A program made the position numbers and the translations under genes. Below, one piece after another: positions 1-7,346 of a DNA stretch of 26,998 nt; the first letter of the stretch is position 1; the number at the start of each line of letters is the position of its first letter. Under the pieces are notes generated by a model, which was given only the letters and a program-made list of their open reading frames with translations, was not told the DNA's origin and did not search any database. The stretch covers positions 1 through 26,998 of the forward strand of contig DCIC01000043.1 in NCBI GenBank assembly GCA_002315825.1, read 5' to 3'. Origin of the DNA: Bacteroidales bacterium UBA1736 (GTDB lineage Bacteria; Bacteroidota; Bacteroidia; Bacteroidales; UBA932).

Positions 1-14
1 GGAACACCTCCTTT
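1..14 (+). rRNA. rrs: 16S rRNA, extreme 3' end (partial)
   Basis: The first bases read GGAACACCTCCTTTT, which is the conserved 16S 3' terminus carrying the anti-Shine-Dalgarno CCTCC. The A in GGAAC, where E. coli has GGATC, is the form I associate with Bacteroidota. The rest of the gene lies before the window. The mature end cannot be fixed to the base. The two tRNA genes just downstream, in the usual 16S spacer order, support the call. Confidence 0.85.
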
Positions 15-51
15 TTGGAGCTGTTTTGACGCTTAGACGCGCTCGAAGCTG

Positions 52-66
52 TGAGACAAGGTCTCA
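52..66 (+). other. Short hairpin in the 16S-tRNA spacer
   Basis: TGAGAC (52-57) and GTCTCA (61-66) form a perfect 6-bp inverted repeat with a 3-nt loop between the 16S end and tRNA-Ile. It has no T-run after it, so it is unlikely to be a terminator. A role in pre-rRNA folding or processing is inferred from position only. Confidence 0.4.
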
Positions 67-111
67 GAGAGAAAAAAGATCTCGGGACAGTACTTCTTTC
101 CATTATTATAT

Positions 112-185
112 AGGCTCTTAGCTCAGTTGGTTAGAGCGCTACACTGATAATGTAGAGGTCGGCAGTTCAACTCTGCCAGGGCCTA
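112..185 (+). tRNA. ileT: tRNA-Ile (anticodon GAU)
   Basis: A full cloverleaf can be drawn. The acceptor stem is AGGCTCT (112-118) with AGGGCCT (178-184), followed by discriminator A185. The D arm is GCTCAGTTGGTTAGAGC. The anticodon stem CTACA/TGTAG encloses loop CTGATAA, giving anticodon GAT. The T arm is GGCAG-TTCAACT-CTGCC. CCA is not encoded. It sits in the 16S spacer directly before tRNA-Ala, the classic Ile-Ala spacer pair. Confidence 0.95.
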
Positions 186-191
186 CAGCCT

Positions 192-264
192 GGGGGTATA
201 GCTCAGTTGGTAGAGCACCTGCTTTGCAAGCAGGGGGTCAAGAGTTCGAATCTCTTTATCTCCA
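192..264 (+). tRNA. alaT: tRNA-Ala (anticodon UGC)
   Basis: The cloverleaf has acceptor stem GGGGGTA (192-198) with TATCTCC (257-263, two G-U pairs) and discriminator A264. The anticodon stem CCTGC/GCAGG encloses loop TTTGCAA, anticodon TGC. The T arm is AAGAG-TTCGAAT-CTCTT. CCA is not encoded. Only 6 nt separate it from tRNA-Ile. It is the last recognisable RNA gene here: a 23S gene would be expected next but is absent. Confidence 0.95.
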
Positions 265-265
265 C

Positions 266-298
266 TAAGGTTAATTTTTGACATAGCGATTAGCCTTA
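266..298 (+). other. Hairpin directly after tRNA-Ala
   Basis: TAAGGTTAAT (266-275) can pair with ATTAGCCTTA (289-298), a 10-bp stem with one G-U pair and a 13-nt loop. It begins 2 nt after the tRNA-Ala discriminator base. It has no clean T-run, so it is more likely a processing or stabilising structure than the terminator. Function is inferred. Confidence 0.4.
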
Positions 299-310
299 AT
301 TAAAATTAGA

Positions 311-355
311 AAAAGGGATGACTAAAAGTCGTGAGATTGATAGTCATCTTTTTTT
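311..355 (+). terminator. Intrinsic terminator ending the 16S-tRNA transcript (probably bidirectional)
   Basis: GATGACTA (317-324) pairs perfectly with TAGTCATC (341-348) around a 16-nt loop, followed by seven Ts (349-355). The A-rich run before the stem (311-314) extends pairing and gives the opposite strand its own T-run, so the element could also stop the minus-strand SDR operon whose stop codon is at 389. A strong terminator here argues that transcription ends after tRNA-Ala and does not continue into a 23S gene. Confidence 0.7.
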
Positions 356-388
356 ATTTATAAGCCTTTTTGATAATTCAGATATTTG

Positions 389-1228
389 TTATACGCCACC
401 GAAAGCACTGTATCCACCGTCAACTGGGATTATGATACCGGTGACGAAGGATGAAATGTCACTAAGCAGGTATAGCATTGTGCCAACGAGATCTTCCGGT
501 TCTCCGAATTTGTGAGTAGGCGTATTGGCTATAATTTTTTTCCCACGCGGTTTCAATGCTCCTGTTCCCTCCTCGGTAAGCAAAAAACGATTCTGATCAG
601 TGAGGAAGAATCCCGGAGCAATGGCATTGCATCTGATGCCCATTTGAGCGACATGAACGGCATACCACTGCGTGAAATTATTGATTGATCCCTTTGCTGC
701 GGAATATGCGGGAATCTTGGTCAGAGGTCGGATGGCATTCATCGAAGATACGTTCAGAACAACTCCCTTTCTAGCCTCAATCATATCTGTGGTAAAGACC
801 ATTGTGGAAAGCAGAGTCCCTTTGAAATTGAGGTCATAAACAAACTGGAAACCTTCCATATCAAGACCGTAAAAACTTTGTGAGAGATCTGTGTCAGTCT
901 CCATCTGCTCGACGGCACAGGTCGCTTTTGGAGAATTACCACCTGCGCAGTTGATTAGAATGTCAATCTTTCCGAGTTTGGTATGAACTTCCTCCTTTGC
1001 CGCTTCCAATGCCTCTTTGTCAAGCGTACTGGCGGAAATGCCTATACATTTGATTCCGAACTCTTTTGATATGGCTTCCCCTTTTGCTGGATTGTCCTTG
1101 CTGCGAGAAATAACGGCTATATTCACTCCTGCCTCCGCAAGCCCCCTTGTAAGTGCACTTCCCAATACACCGAACCCTCCTGTGATCACACAGTTTTTGC
1201 CTTTCAAATCGTCAAAATTCCATTTCAT
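389..1228 (-). CDS. SDR-family oxidoreductase, YjmF/UxuB-like (probable D-mannonate/sugar-acid oxidoreductase)
   Basis: A classical short-chain dehydrogenase of 279 aa. The nucleotide-binding motif is TGGFGVLG (residues 16-23). NCAGG follows at about 93-97, then the catalytic serine in NVSSMNA (about 159-165) and YSAAK with Tyr175/Lys179. GGNSPKAT after the NCAGG motif resembles the YjmF-type D-mannonate (fructuronate) oxidoreductase group; gluconate 5-dehydrogenase is the main alternative. The start at 1228 (MKWNFDD) is chosen because it puts the Rossmann motif at the usual distance. The upstream in-frame extension to 1480 would overlap gnd and has no SDR sequence. It is the last gene of a four-gene operon, 11 nt after gnd, and converges on the 16S-tRNA transcript. 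Confidence 0.85.
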   Translation of the reverse strand: MKWNFDDLKGKNCVITGGFGVLGSALTRGLAEAGVNIAVISRSKDNPAKGEAISKEFGIKCIGISASTLDKEALEAAKEEVHTKLGKIDILINCAGGNSPKATCAVEQMETDTDLSQSFYGLDMEGFQFVYDLNFKGTLLSTMVFTTDMIEARKGVVLNVSSMNAIRPLTKIPAYSAAKGSINNFTQWYAVHVAQMGIRCNAIAPGFFLTDQNRFLLTEEGTGALKPRGKKIIANTPTHKFGEPEDLVGTMLYLLSDISSFVTGIIIPVDGGYSAFGGV

Positions 1229-1239
1229 ACTATTAAAAA

Positions 1240-2697
1240 TTATGCGTTGTACGTAGTTGAAATTGTATCGCCACCGTGCCCGGTCCAATTGGTATGGAAG
1301 AATTCTCCACGTGCCTTGTCTGTGCGTTCGTATGTATGCGCTCCGAAGAAATCGCGCTGAGCCTGAAGCATATTTGCGGGGAGCCTTTCTGAACGGTAGC
1401 CGTCGTAGTACTGAAGGCCGGCGGTCATACAGGGAGCCGGTACTCCGTTCTGCATTGCTGTGCATAGAACATTGCGCCAACCCTGCTGGGCGTCTGCGAG
1501 TTTGTCGGTGAAATATGGATCAAGAAGAATATTTGCTATATCGGGATTCTTGTCGAATGCTTCCTTGATCTTGCCGAGGAATACGCTGCGGATAATGCAA
1601 CCTCCACGCCACATCAGTGCGATACCGCCGTAATTGAGATTCCACCCATATTCTTTGGCTGCTGCCTTCATCAATGCGTAACCTTGGGCATAGGATACCA
1701 CCTTGGCTGCAAACAAAGCTTTTCTCAAGTCCTCGAGGAAGGCTTCTTTGTCTCCATCAAAGAGACGGGGAGAGGGCCCGTGAAGAATCTTTGATGCAGC
1801 AATTCTCTCTTCCTTTTGCGCGGAGAGACAGCGTGCGAAGACGGATTCTCCGATGAGAGTTAGAGGGACACCTTCGTCGAGGGCCGCAACGGCTGTCCAT
1901 TTCCCTGTGCCCTTCTGTCCTGCGGTATCGAGTATATAGTCGAGTACATATTTGCCGTCTTCATCTTTCTTGGCGAGGATATCTTTGGTAATATCAATCA
2001 GATAGCTGTCAAGGTCTCCTTTGTTCCATTGCGAGAAAGTCTGATGCATCTCTTCGTTGCTCATTCCCAGAATATCTTTCATTATGTGGTAACACTCGCA
2101 GATCAGTTGGATGTCTCCGTATTCGATGCCGTTGTGGACCATTTTTACGAAATGGCCGGCTCCTCCTTCACCCACCCAATCGCAACAGGGGGTTCCGTCT
2201 GCTACCTTTGCGCATATTCCCTGGAAAATAGGCTTGACATAGGGCCAGGCTGCGGGAGATCCTCCCGGCATCATCGAAGGCCCTTTCAAGGCTCCCTCTT
2301 CTCCACCGGACACGCCGGTTCCGATATAAAGAAGTCCTTTGCTCTCAACATATTCTGTACGTCTTGCCGTGTCCGGGAAATGAGTGTTGCCACCATCAAT
2401 GATTATATCACCTTTGTCAAGAACCGGGATGAGCTTGTCAATGAAATCGTCGACTGCCTGTCCCGCTTTCACCATCAGGAAGACTTTGCGAGGGCTTGCC
2501 AGAGATGCGACAAAATCTTCAAGGCTGCGGGCTCCATAGATATTCTTTCCCTTTCCGCGTCCTTCCATGAATTTGTCCACTTTTTCCACCGTACGGTTGA
2601 ATACACTTACTCTGAAGCCTTTGCTCTCCATATTCAAAACCAGGTTTTCGCCCATTACGGCTAGACCGATCAAACCGATATCTGATAACTTTTCCAT
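1240..2697 (-). CDS. gnd: 6-phosphogluconate dehydrogenase, decarboxylating
   Basis: This 485-aa protein converts 6-phosphogluconate to ribulose 5-phosphate with NAD(P) reduction in the cytosol. The N-terminal Rossmann fold shows GLAVMG (11-16), and NRT (34-36) matches the NADP-type 2'-phosphate-binding position. GGNTHFPD (102-109), GVSGGEEGA (128-136) and the catalytic lysine region GHFVKMVHNGIEYGD (Lys185) are intact. The family signature DTAGQKGTGKW lies at about 257-267. Length matches the long, dimeric form. It follows the LarA-family gene by 6 nt, so it belongs to the sugar-acid operon and is not a stand-alone pentose-phosphate gene. No oxidative-branch partners (zwf, pgl) are in the window. 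Confidence 0.97.
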   Translation of the reverse strand: MEKLSDIGLIGLAVMGENLVLNMESKGFRVSVFNRTVEKVDKFMEGRGKGKNIYGARSLEDFVASLASPRKVFLMVKAGQAVDDFIDKLIPVLDKGDIIIDGGNTHFPDTARRTEYVESKGLLYIGTGVSGGEEGALKGPSMMPGGSPAAWPYVKPIFQGICAKVADGTPCCDWVGEGGAGHFVKMVHNGIEYGDIQLICECYHIMKDILGMSNEEMHQTFSQWNKGDLDSYLIDITKDILAKKDEDGKYVLDYILDTAGQKGTGKWTAVAALDEGVPLTLIGESVFARCLSAQKEERIAASKILHGPSPRLFDGDKEAFLEDLRKALFAAKVVSYAQGYALMKAAAKEYGWNLNYGGIALMWRGGCIIRSVFLGKIKEAFDKNPDIANILLDPYFTDKLADAQQGWRNVLCTAMQNGVPAPCMTAGLQYYDGYRSERLPANMLQAQRDFFGAHTYERTDKARGEFFHTNWTGHGGDTISTTYNA

Positions 2698-2703
2698 ATT
2701 TTA

Positions 2704-3981
2704 TTATTTAAATCTGCTTGGATGTGCCCAAAGCCCGAGTGCAGGATTGGAAATGTAGTAAACTTCCTCTCCGTCAGGCATACGGTTCCAACCGTCTTTG
2801 AGCGATGTGAAATGATATTTTTCCTTTATTGTATCAATGTCCGCCCACGCGAAGCCGACGCTTTCTATTTCTTTTCTGCTGACTCCCGGGCCGGGACAGT
2901 ATGTAATATTGAATCTGCCCTCTGATGAACCGTGTATCAAGTGGGCTGAAGCACCGAGATTATCTTGGAGATCCTTGTTCCTGCGAGTTGCATCAAGAAT
3001 GAAATCTGTGCCTTTGTACCCGTATTTTCGAATCAGAGAGTCTATTGTCTTGTCTTCACCGAATTCTTTGAGAGCCGGAGCAAGGATAATCAGTTCCGCC
3101 CCGTCTGCAAGGGCCATACGTGTACGGTAGATACTTTTATTCCCCAGCCAGGTACTTTTGAATTCCTCAGGGTCAAGATAGACGATGCATTTCTTCAGAG
3201 GTTTTTCAACCATAATGAAATTGGTCTTCAGAGACAAGTCCGCCGCTTTCTGGAAACATTCGAAATCGTCGCCAATGAATAGACCTTTCAGCTCCATCTC
3301 TCCCGTGGAATAATTCTTTGCAAGGACGGTCTGGATATAAACAATGGGCAGATTGGATGTGAAATGTGTGCTGGCGTACTCCAACACATCGCGAACGGGT
3401 GACTTCGCTCTTCCCATTATCCTTTCCATCCCGTAAGTGGCTCCGATGAAATGGCTTTTGTTTATTCCTTCTGAGCCTCCCACGCCCACAAAGATATTTT
3501 TGTTGTAGTTCGCCATCCCTATCACTTCGTGCGGAACTACTTGTCCGATGCTGAGTATGAGATCAAAAGTGGGGTCAAGAAGCAATTTGTTGATCTGGGC
3601 CGGCCACGAATAGTCCACCCTTCCTTCGGAAACTTTTTTGACGAATTCGGATGGAACTTCGCCGACCGTGACAACGTCATTTCTCCAGTCGTGCACTCTG
3701 AACCTGTCGAGCGGGATATGCCCATACATTGTCCGAATCTGTTCGTCTGTCATAGGGACGTGAGTCCCCAATGCGGGCATAACATCGGTAAGGTTGTGCC
3801 CGTAGAAATCATAAACCATTTCCGTGATGGGGCCGGCGTACGAATTCAATCTTGTGAAATCGGGCGGAATCGCCAATACACGGCATCGCTTCCCCAATCT
3901 GTCAAGCACCTGGAACAACGTGCTGCGGACTTCTTCTTTGCTCAGGCCTCCTGAGACAACTGTTTTTTCGCAAAATAACAT
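2704..3981 (-). CDS. LarA-family nickel-pincer racemase/epimerase (DUF2088), possibly a D-gluconate 2-epimerase type
   Basis: A 425-aa member of the lactate racemase superfamily, which inverts alpha-hydroxy acids using a lysine-bound nickel-pincer nucleotide. DFTR (41-44) corresponds to the family's D-x-TR substrate motif, and GTHVPM (72-77) carries a histidine (His74) matching the first catalytic His. PHEVIG gives His151, Lys161 follows 10 residues later and His177 16 residues after that. This reproduces the spacing of His174, Lys184 and His200 in Lactiplantibacillus LarA, as I recall that numbering. The usual GGRK around the lysine is replaced by NYNK, marking a divergent subfamily. The operon partners (KDG-kinase-like PfkB, 6PGDH, SDR) suggest a sugar-acid substrate such as gluconate/mannonate, not lactate. 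Cofactor genes larB/C/E are not in the window. Confidence 0.8.
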   Translation of the reverse strand: MLFCEKTVVSGGLSKEEVRSTLFQVLDRLGKRCRVLAIPPDFTRLNSYAGPITEMVYDFYGHNLTDVMPALGTHVPMTDEQIRTMYGHIPLDRFRVHDWRNDVVTVGEVPSEFVKKVSEGRVDYSWPAQINKLLLDPTFDLILSIGQVVPHEVIGMANYNKNIFVGVGGSEGINKSHFIGATYGMERIMGRAKSPVRDVLEYASTHFTSNLPIVYIQTVLAKNYSTGEMELKGLFIGDDFECFQKAADLSLKTNFIMVEKPLKKCIVYLDPEEFKSTWLGNKSIYRTRMALADGAELIILAPALKEFGEDKTIDSLIRKYGYKGTDFILDATRRNKDLQDNLGASAHLIHGSSEGRFNITYCPGPGVSRKEIESVGFAWADIDTIKEKYHFTSLKDGWNRMPDGEEVYYISNPALGLWAHPSRFK

Positions 3982-3984
3982 AAT

Positions 3985-5064
3985 CTATCGCTTAACTCTT
4001 GCGTTACCTTGCCAGATGCTCCATATCTGGTCCTCATCGGCGGGCTGAGCGTAGTCTGTCAGAAAAGTAGTTGCAAGTGCTCCGCTGGCCCATCCGAACT
4101 GAATCCATTTTTCCGAATCCCATCCCTTGAGAATGGCATAAAGCAGCCCTCCGACAAATCCGTCGCCACCTCCGATCCTGTCAAGAACGTGAATCTGTCG
4201 GGGCTCCACTATTTCCCACTTGTCTCCGCATAGCATAAGGGCACCCCAGTTGTGGGTATTTGTGTCGCAAACTTGACGAAGTGTGGTTGCATATACCTTA
4301 GCGTTGGGATATTCATTCCGTACGCGTGCTATCATCTCTTTGAATCCATCAATCTTAGAGGAAATATCCTTTCCCCCGGCTTCGGGCCCATCAATTCCTA
4401 AGCAAAGCTGGAAATCTTCCTCGTTACCGATCAGAATATCTGCAAGGCCGCATATTTCGGAGAAGATATCGTGAAGCTCTTTCTCTCTGTCTTTCCAGAA
4501 AGAGGCTCTGTAGTTGAGGTCAAAACTGATGAGGCTTCCATATTTTTTCGCGTTTCTGGCTATTTCGAGACAAAACTTTCCGGTAGCGGGACTCAATGCT
4601 GCAATCAGTCCTGAAAGGTGGACAATCTGAACACCATCCTGACCGAAAATGCGGTCAAGATCGAAGTCCTTTACGTCCAATGTCCTGCCTACTTCTCCGG
4701 CCCTGTCATTCCAAACTCTCGGACCTCTTGATCCATAACCGCTGTCTGCGACATTAATCTGGTGCCTGAATCCCCAAGGGCCGCCTTGAGGCACTTGGGG
4801 CCCTTCGAAATCCATTCCTCTTGAACGCAGGTCAGACTTGATGAATGATGCAAAGGGACTGTCCTTGACGAAGGCCGTGAGGACCTTGACGGGTAACCCC
4901 AGATATGAGGAGATACTGGCGACATTTGTTTCTGCACTTGTGGCCTGAAGTCTCAGAATATTACTGCTTTGTATGGGCTGTCCATCCGGAGGTGTGACTC
5001 TTAGCCCCATACTTGTTGCAACCAGCAAAGAATACTTACAATTCTGTTTGATGTTGAAAATCAT
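3985..5064 (-). CDS. PfkB-family sugar kinase, 2-keto-3-deoxygluconate kinase-like
   Basis: A 359-aa ribokinase-fold kinase, probably phosphorylating 2-keto-3-deoxygluconate or a related sugar acid with ATP. TSAETNVA (about 42-49) corresponds to the family's GG-x-x-NVA substrate region. FDLNYRASFW (181-190) is typical of KDG kinases, and NEEDF (214-218) precedes the ATP site. The anion-hole and catalytic-base motif is GGGDGFVGG (298-306) with Asp301. It is the first gene of the minus-strand operon, 3 nt before the LarA-family gene, and has a TATATTTG element 23 nt upstream. A fructokinase-type specificity cannot be excluded from sequence. Eda aldolase and mannonate dehydratase, which would complete a KDG route, are not here. 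Confidence 0.82.
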   Translation of the reverse strand: MIFNIKQNCKYSLLVATSMGLRVTPPDGQPIQSSNILRLQATSAETNVASISSYLGLPVKVLTAFVKDSPFASFIKSDLRSRGMDFEGPQVPQGGPWGFRHQINVADSGYGSRGPRVWNDRAGEVGRTLDVKDFDLDRIFGQDGVQIVHLSGLIAALSPATGKFCLEIARNAKKYGSLISFDLNYRASFWKDREKELHDIFSEICGLADILIGNEEDFQLCLGIDGPEAGGKDISSKIDGFKEMIARVRNEYPNAKVYATTLRQVCDTNTHNWGALMLCGDKWEIVEPRQIHVLDRIGGGDGFVGGLLYAILKGWDSEKWIQFGWASGALATTFLTDYAQPADEDQIWSIWQGNARVKR

Positions 5065-5086
5065 AAATTATGCGAATAATAATAAA

Positions 5087-5121
5087 CAAATATAATAATT
5101 ATTATTTTTGCGGGGTACAAA
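5087..5121 (-). promoter_or_regulatory. Bacteroidota-type promoter of the sugar-acid operon
   Basis: On the minus strand TATATTTG (5087-5094) matches the -7 consensus TAnnTTTG and TTTG (5118-5121) the -33 element, 23 nt apart. The -7 lies 23 nt before the kinase start codon. It overlaps the divergent lemA promoter region. Confidence 0.6.
5103..5110 (+). promoter_or_regulatory. -7 element of the lemA-DUF2207 operon
   Basis: TATTTTTG matches TAnnTTTG exactly and lies 33 nt before the lemA start. I see no convincing TTTG at -33, because the upstream stretch is nearly pure A/T. It sits within the spacer of the opposing promoter (5087-5121), so the two operons may compete. Confidence 0.5.
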
Positions 5122-5143
5122 CAACAAACAATAGAAAGACATT

Positions 5144-5692
5144 ATGACAGTGATTATCATTATCGCCATTATTGCCGTTATCGTGCTTTGGGTGATTTCT
5201 GTTCAGCGCAACCTTGTGAGCCGCGATGAGATGTGCAAGAATTCAATGAGCCAGATCGGTGTCCAACAGGCCAGCCGCTGGGATGCGCTTTCGGCATTGG
5301 CTGATTTGACAAAGTCCTATTCTGAGTATGAATACAACACTCTTCGTGATGTGATAGCTCAACGAAAGATGATTACATCCCAAAGCTCAGTGGCGGAGGC
5401 AAATGAGCAGGAGAAGCTGATTTCCGGAGCAATCGGACATATCATTGCCGTAGGGGAGAATTACCCTGAACTGAAGGCCAGCGAGACTTATGCGAAGACG
5501 ATGGACAGTGTCAATACATATGAGAATCAGGTTCGTATGAGCCGTATGGTGTTCAATGATGCAGTGACTGCCTTCAATCGTATTGTCCGTCAGTTCCCGG
5601 GCTCGATTGTCGCAGGTGCGCTCGGCTTCGTGGTAAAAGAGTATCTTGTTGAGAATGTCGGCAAAGATCAGATGCCGTCAATGAAAATCTAA
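5144..5692 (+). CDS. lemA: LemA family protein
   Basis: A 182-aa protein with one N-terminal membrane helix (about residues 2-19, very rich in Ile/Val) followed by an all-helical soluble domain. Family hallmarks are present: the region after the TM (VQRNLVSRDEMCKNSMSQI), ENYPELKAS (about 106-114), YENQVRMSRMVFNDAVTAFN (about 126-145) and the terminal FPGSIVAGALGF. LemA proteins are widespread, membrane-anchored and of poorly defined function. Pairing with a DUF2207 protein 5 nt downstream is a common arrangement and suggests joint action at the inner membrane. Confidence 0.92.
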   Translation: MTVIIIIAIIAVIVLWVISVQRNLVSRDEMCKNSMSQIGVQQASRWDALSALADLTKSYSEYEYNTLRDVIAQRKMITSQSSVAEANEQEKLISGAIGHIIAVGENYPELKASETYAKTMDSVNTYENQVRMSRMVFNDAVTAFNRIVRQFPGSIVAGALGFVVKEYLVENVGKDQMPSMKI

Positions 5693-5697
5693 GCATC

Positions 5698-7338
5698 GTG
5701 AAAAGAATAGTTCTGCTTTTCCTGCTGTCCGTTTTGTCTTTTGATCTCATCGGGCAGGAGGTGGATATTGAAGTGCTTTTATCAAAAGATGGAAGCGCTG
5801 CGATATGTGAGATCTGGGATCTTGATATTTCAGAAGGGACTGAGTGGTATCTTGTCCGTGAAAATCTTGGGGACATAGTGATTTCAGATCTGTCTGTTAC
5901 AGATGAGAATGGCTTGGAATTCATCAATGAAGGGGATTGGGATGTAGATCGGTCAATGAAGAAAAAAGCAGGGCGCTGTGGGATTGTCCGCAAGAATAAT
6001 GGCTGCGAAATCTGCTGGGGCCTGGGATCCCATGACCATCATGTTTTTTATGTGCGTTATCGGATGAGCAACGTGGTCAAGTCATTGAATGATTTTGACG
6101 ATCTGCATATGCAGTTTGTGTCTGCGGGGATCCAGCCTCGTCTAAAAAGAGCTTCCGTGACACTTGCTTCGGAGGCCGGGACGCCTTTTACCGAAGAGAA
6201 TTGTGGGATATGGGCATTCGGCTATGAGGGCTCCGTCAATTTTGTGGATGGGAAGATTGTTGCCAGAACCGAAGAGCCTTTCAATTCCGACCAGCATTCT
6301 ATGATATTGCTGTCTCGTTTCGATAAGGGTATTTTCCATCCCTCCAGTATAAGGAACGAAAATTTTCAAGAGGCGCTTGAGTATGCGATGTACGGAAGTT
6401 CGTACGAGGAGTATCTCAATAAAAAGGAGGCAGAGAAGAGACTCTTATGTTTGGTGATGATTGTCATTGTCGCAGGATGCGTTCTGATTATCCTGGCAGT
6501 CCGCTCGTATATCAAGAAACGCAATTTGAATATGTTCGGGGTGGAGAGAGTGAAGGATATCGGGTATGAGAGAGAGCTTCCTTTCGGTGGGGATTTGTTT
6601 GCAACCAGATATATTCTCAATAAATGCGGAAGGACTGTACCGGAGAATCAGATGGCCGGGGCTCTTATCTTGAGAATGGTGAAGAACGGCCAGATATCTC
6701 TGACGAAGAGCAGCCGAGGGAAGGTCCTTCTGTCTTTTTCGGATGAGGGTCTGCTGGGACTGACTTCTCCTGAAAAAGAATTGTACGATATGCTGAAGGA
6801 GGCGGCTGGGACCGATGCTATTCTGGAAGGCAATGAATTCTCCAGATGGACCAGATCCAAGCGCAATACCTCGCGTGTATCCAATTGGGCAAAGAGCCTG
6901 GATGCTCCCGGTTTGGGGTATTTACAGGATAATGATTATGTCAGAAAAGGCTCTTATTCACCTCAGGGACAACTTAATGCACGCAGAACAATCGGTTTTA
7001 AGAAATATCTCAAGGATTTTACCCTTCTTGGGGAAAGAAGCTCTTCTGAGGTATCACTTTGGCACGAATATATTGTATTCGCCTCCTTGTACGGAATTGC
7101 CGATCAGGTTTGCAAGGAATTGAAGGACATTGACCCAAAGGCTTTTGAGGAGTGTATGGGTTATGACTACCCGACTATGGCAAGGGTTGTCCTTTTGTCC
7201 AACCGTATGGGAACCACTATCACTACAACAATAGCCCGCGGACAGACAAATGCATCTGTCGGCGGGCGTGGAGGCTATGCTTCATTTGGCGGCGGCGGTG
7301 GATTCAGTGGCGGTGGATTTGGCGGCGGCGCCAGATAA
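5698..7338 (+). CDS. DUF2207 domain membrane protein with glycine-rich tail
   Basis: A 546-aa protein with a likely signal peptide (MKRIVLLFLLSVLSFDLIGQ), a DUF2207-type extracytoplasmic beta domain (about 22-245), and one clear membrane helix (about 249-272) followed by KKR. A cytoplasmic helical/winged region comes next, and the C-terminus is GGRGGYASFGGGGG and similar glycine runs. The start is GTG at 5698, 5 nt after the lemA stop; no better ATG exists before the signal peptide. The Gly-rich tail is usual for this family, where it often ends the protein. Function is unknown; with LemA it probably forms an envelope-associated pair. Transcription converges with the next gene, only 8 nt between stop codons. 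Confidence 0.88.
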   Translation: MKRIVLLFLLSVLSFDLIGQEVDIEVLLSKDGSAAICEIWDLDISEGTEWYLVRENLGDIVISDLSVTDENGLEFINEGDWDVDRSMKKKAGRCGIVRKNNGCEICWGLGSHDHHVFYVRYRMSNVVKSLNDFDDLHMQFVSAGIQPRLKRASVTLASEAGTPFTEENCGIWAFGYEGSVNFVDGKIVARTEEPFNSDQHSMILLSRFDKGIFHPSSIRNENFQEALEYAMYGSSYEEYLNKKEAEKRLLCLVMIVIVAGCVLIILAVRSYIKKRNLNMFGVERVKDIGYERELPFGGDLFATRYILNKCGRTVPENQMAGALILRMVKNGQISLTKSSRGKVLLSFSDEGLLGLTSPEKELYDMLKEAAGTDAILEGNEFSRWTRSKRNTSRVSNWAKSLDAPGLGYLQDNDYVRKGSYSPQGQLNARRTIGFKKYLKDFTLLGERSSSEVSLWHEYIVFASLYGIADQVCKELKDIDPKAFEECMGYDYPTMARVVLLSNRMGTTITTTIARGQTNASVGGRGGYASFGGGGGFSGGGFGGGAR

Positions 7339-7346
7339 AGACACTA

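Noticed and set aside
265..388. Hidden 23S rRNA 5' end after tRNA-Ala
   Set aside because: The stretch is short, A/T-rich, occupied by two hairpins and contains nothing like the conserved 23S start; a gene of about 2.9 kb cannot fit before the coding sequence at 389.
1229..1480. In-frame N-terminal extension of the SDR gene up to 1480
   Set aside because: It lies entirely within the gnd 3' end, has no SDR-like sequence, and the ATG at 1228 gives a normal N-terminus.
2029..2664. 211-codon open frame on the plus strand
   Set aside because: It is antisense to gnd, which has full family motifs; the frame shows no recognisable protein features.
7261..7335. GGC-rich repetitive stretch as a possible DNA repeat
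   Set aside because: It encodes the glycine-rich tail usual for DUF2207 proteins, so it is explained by coding.
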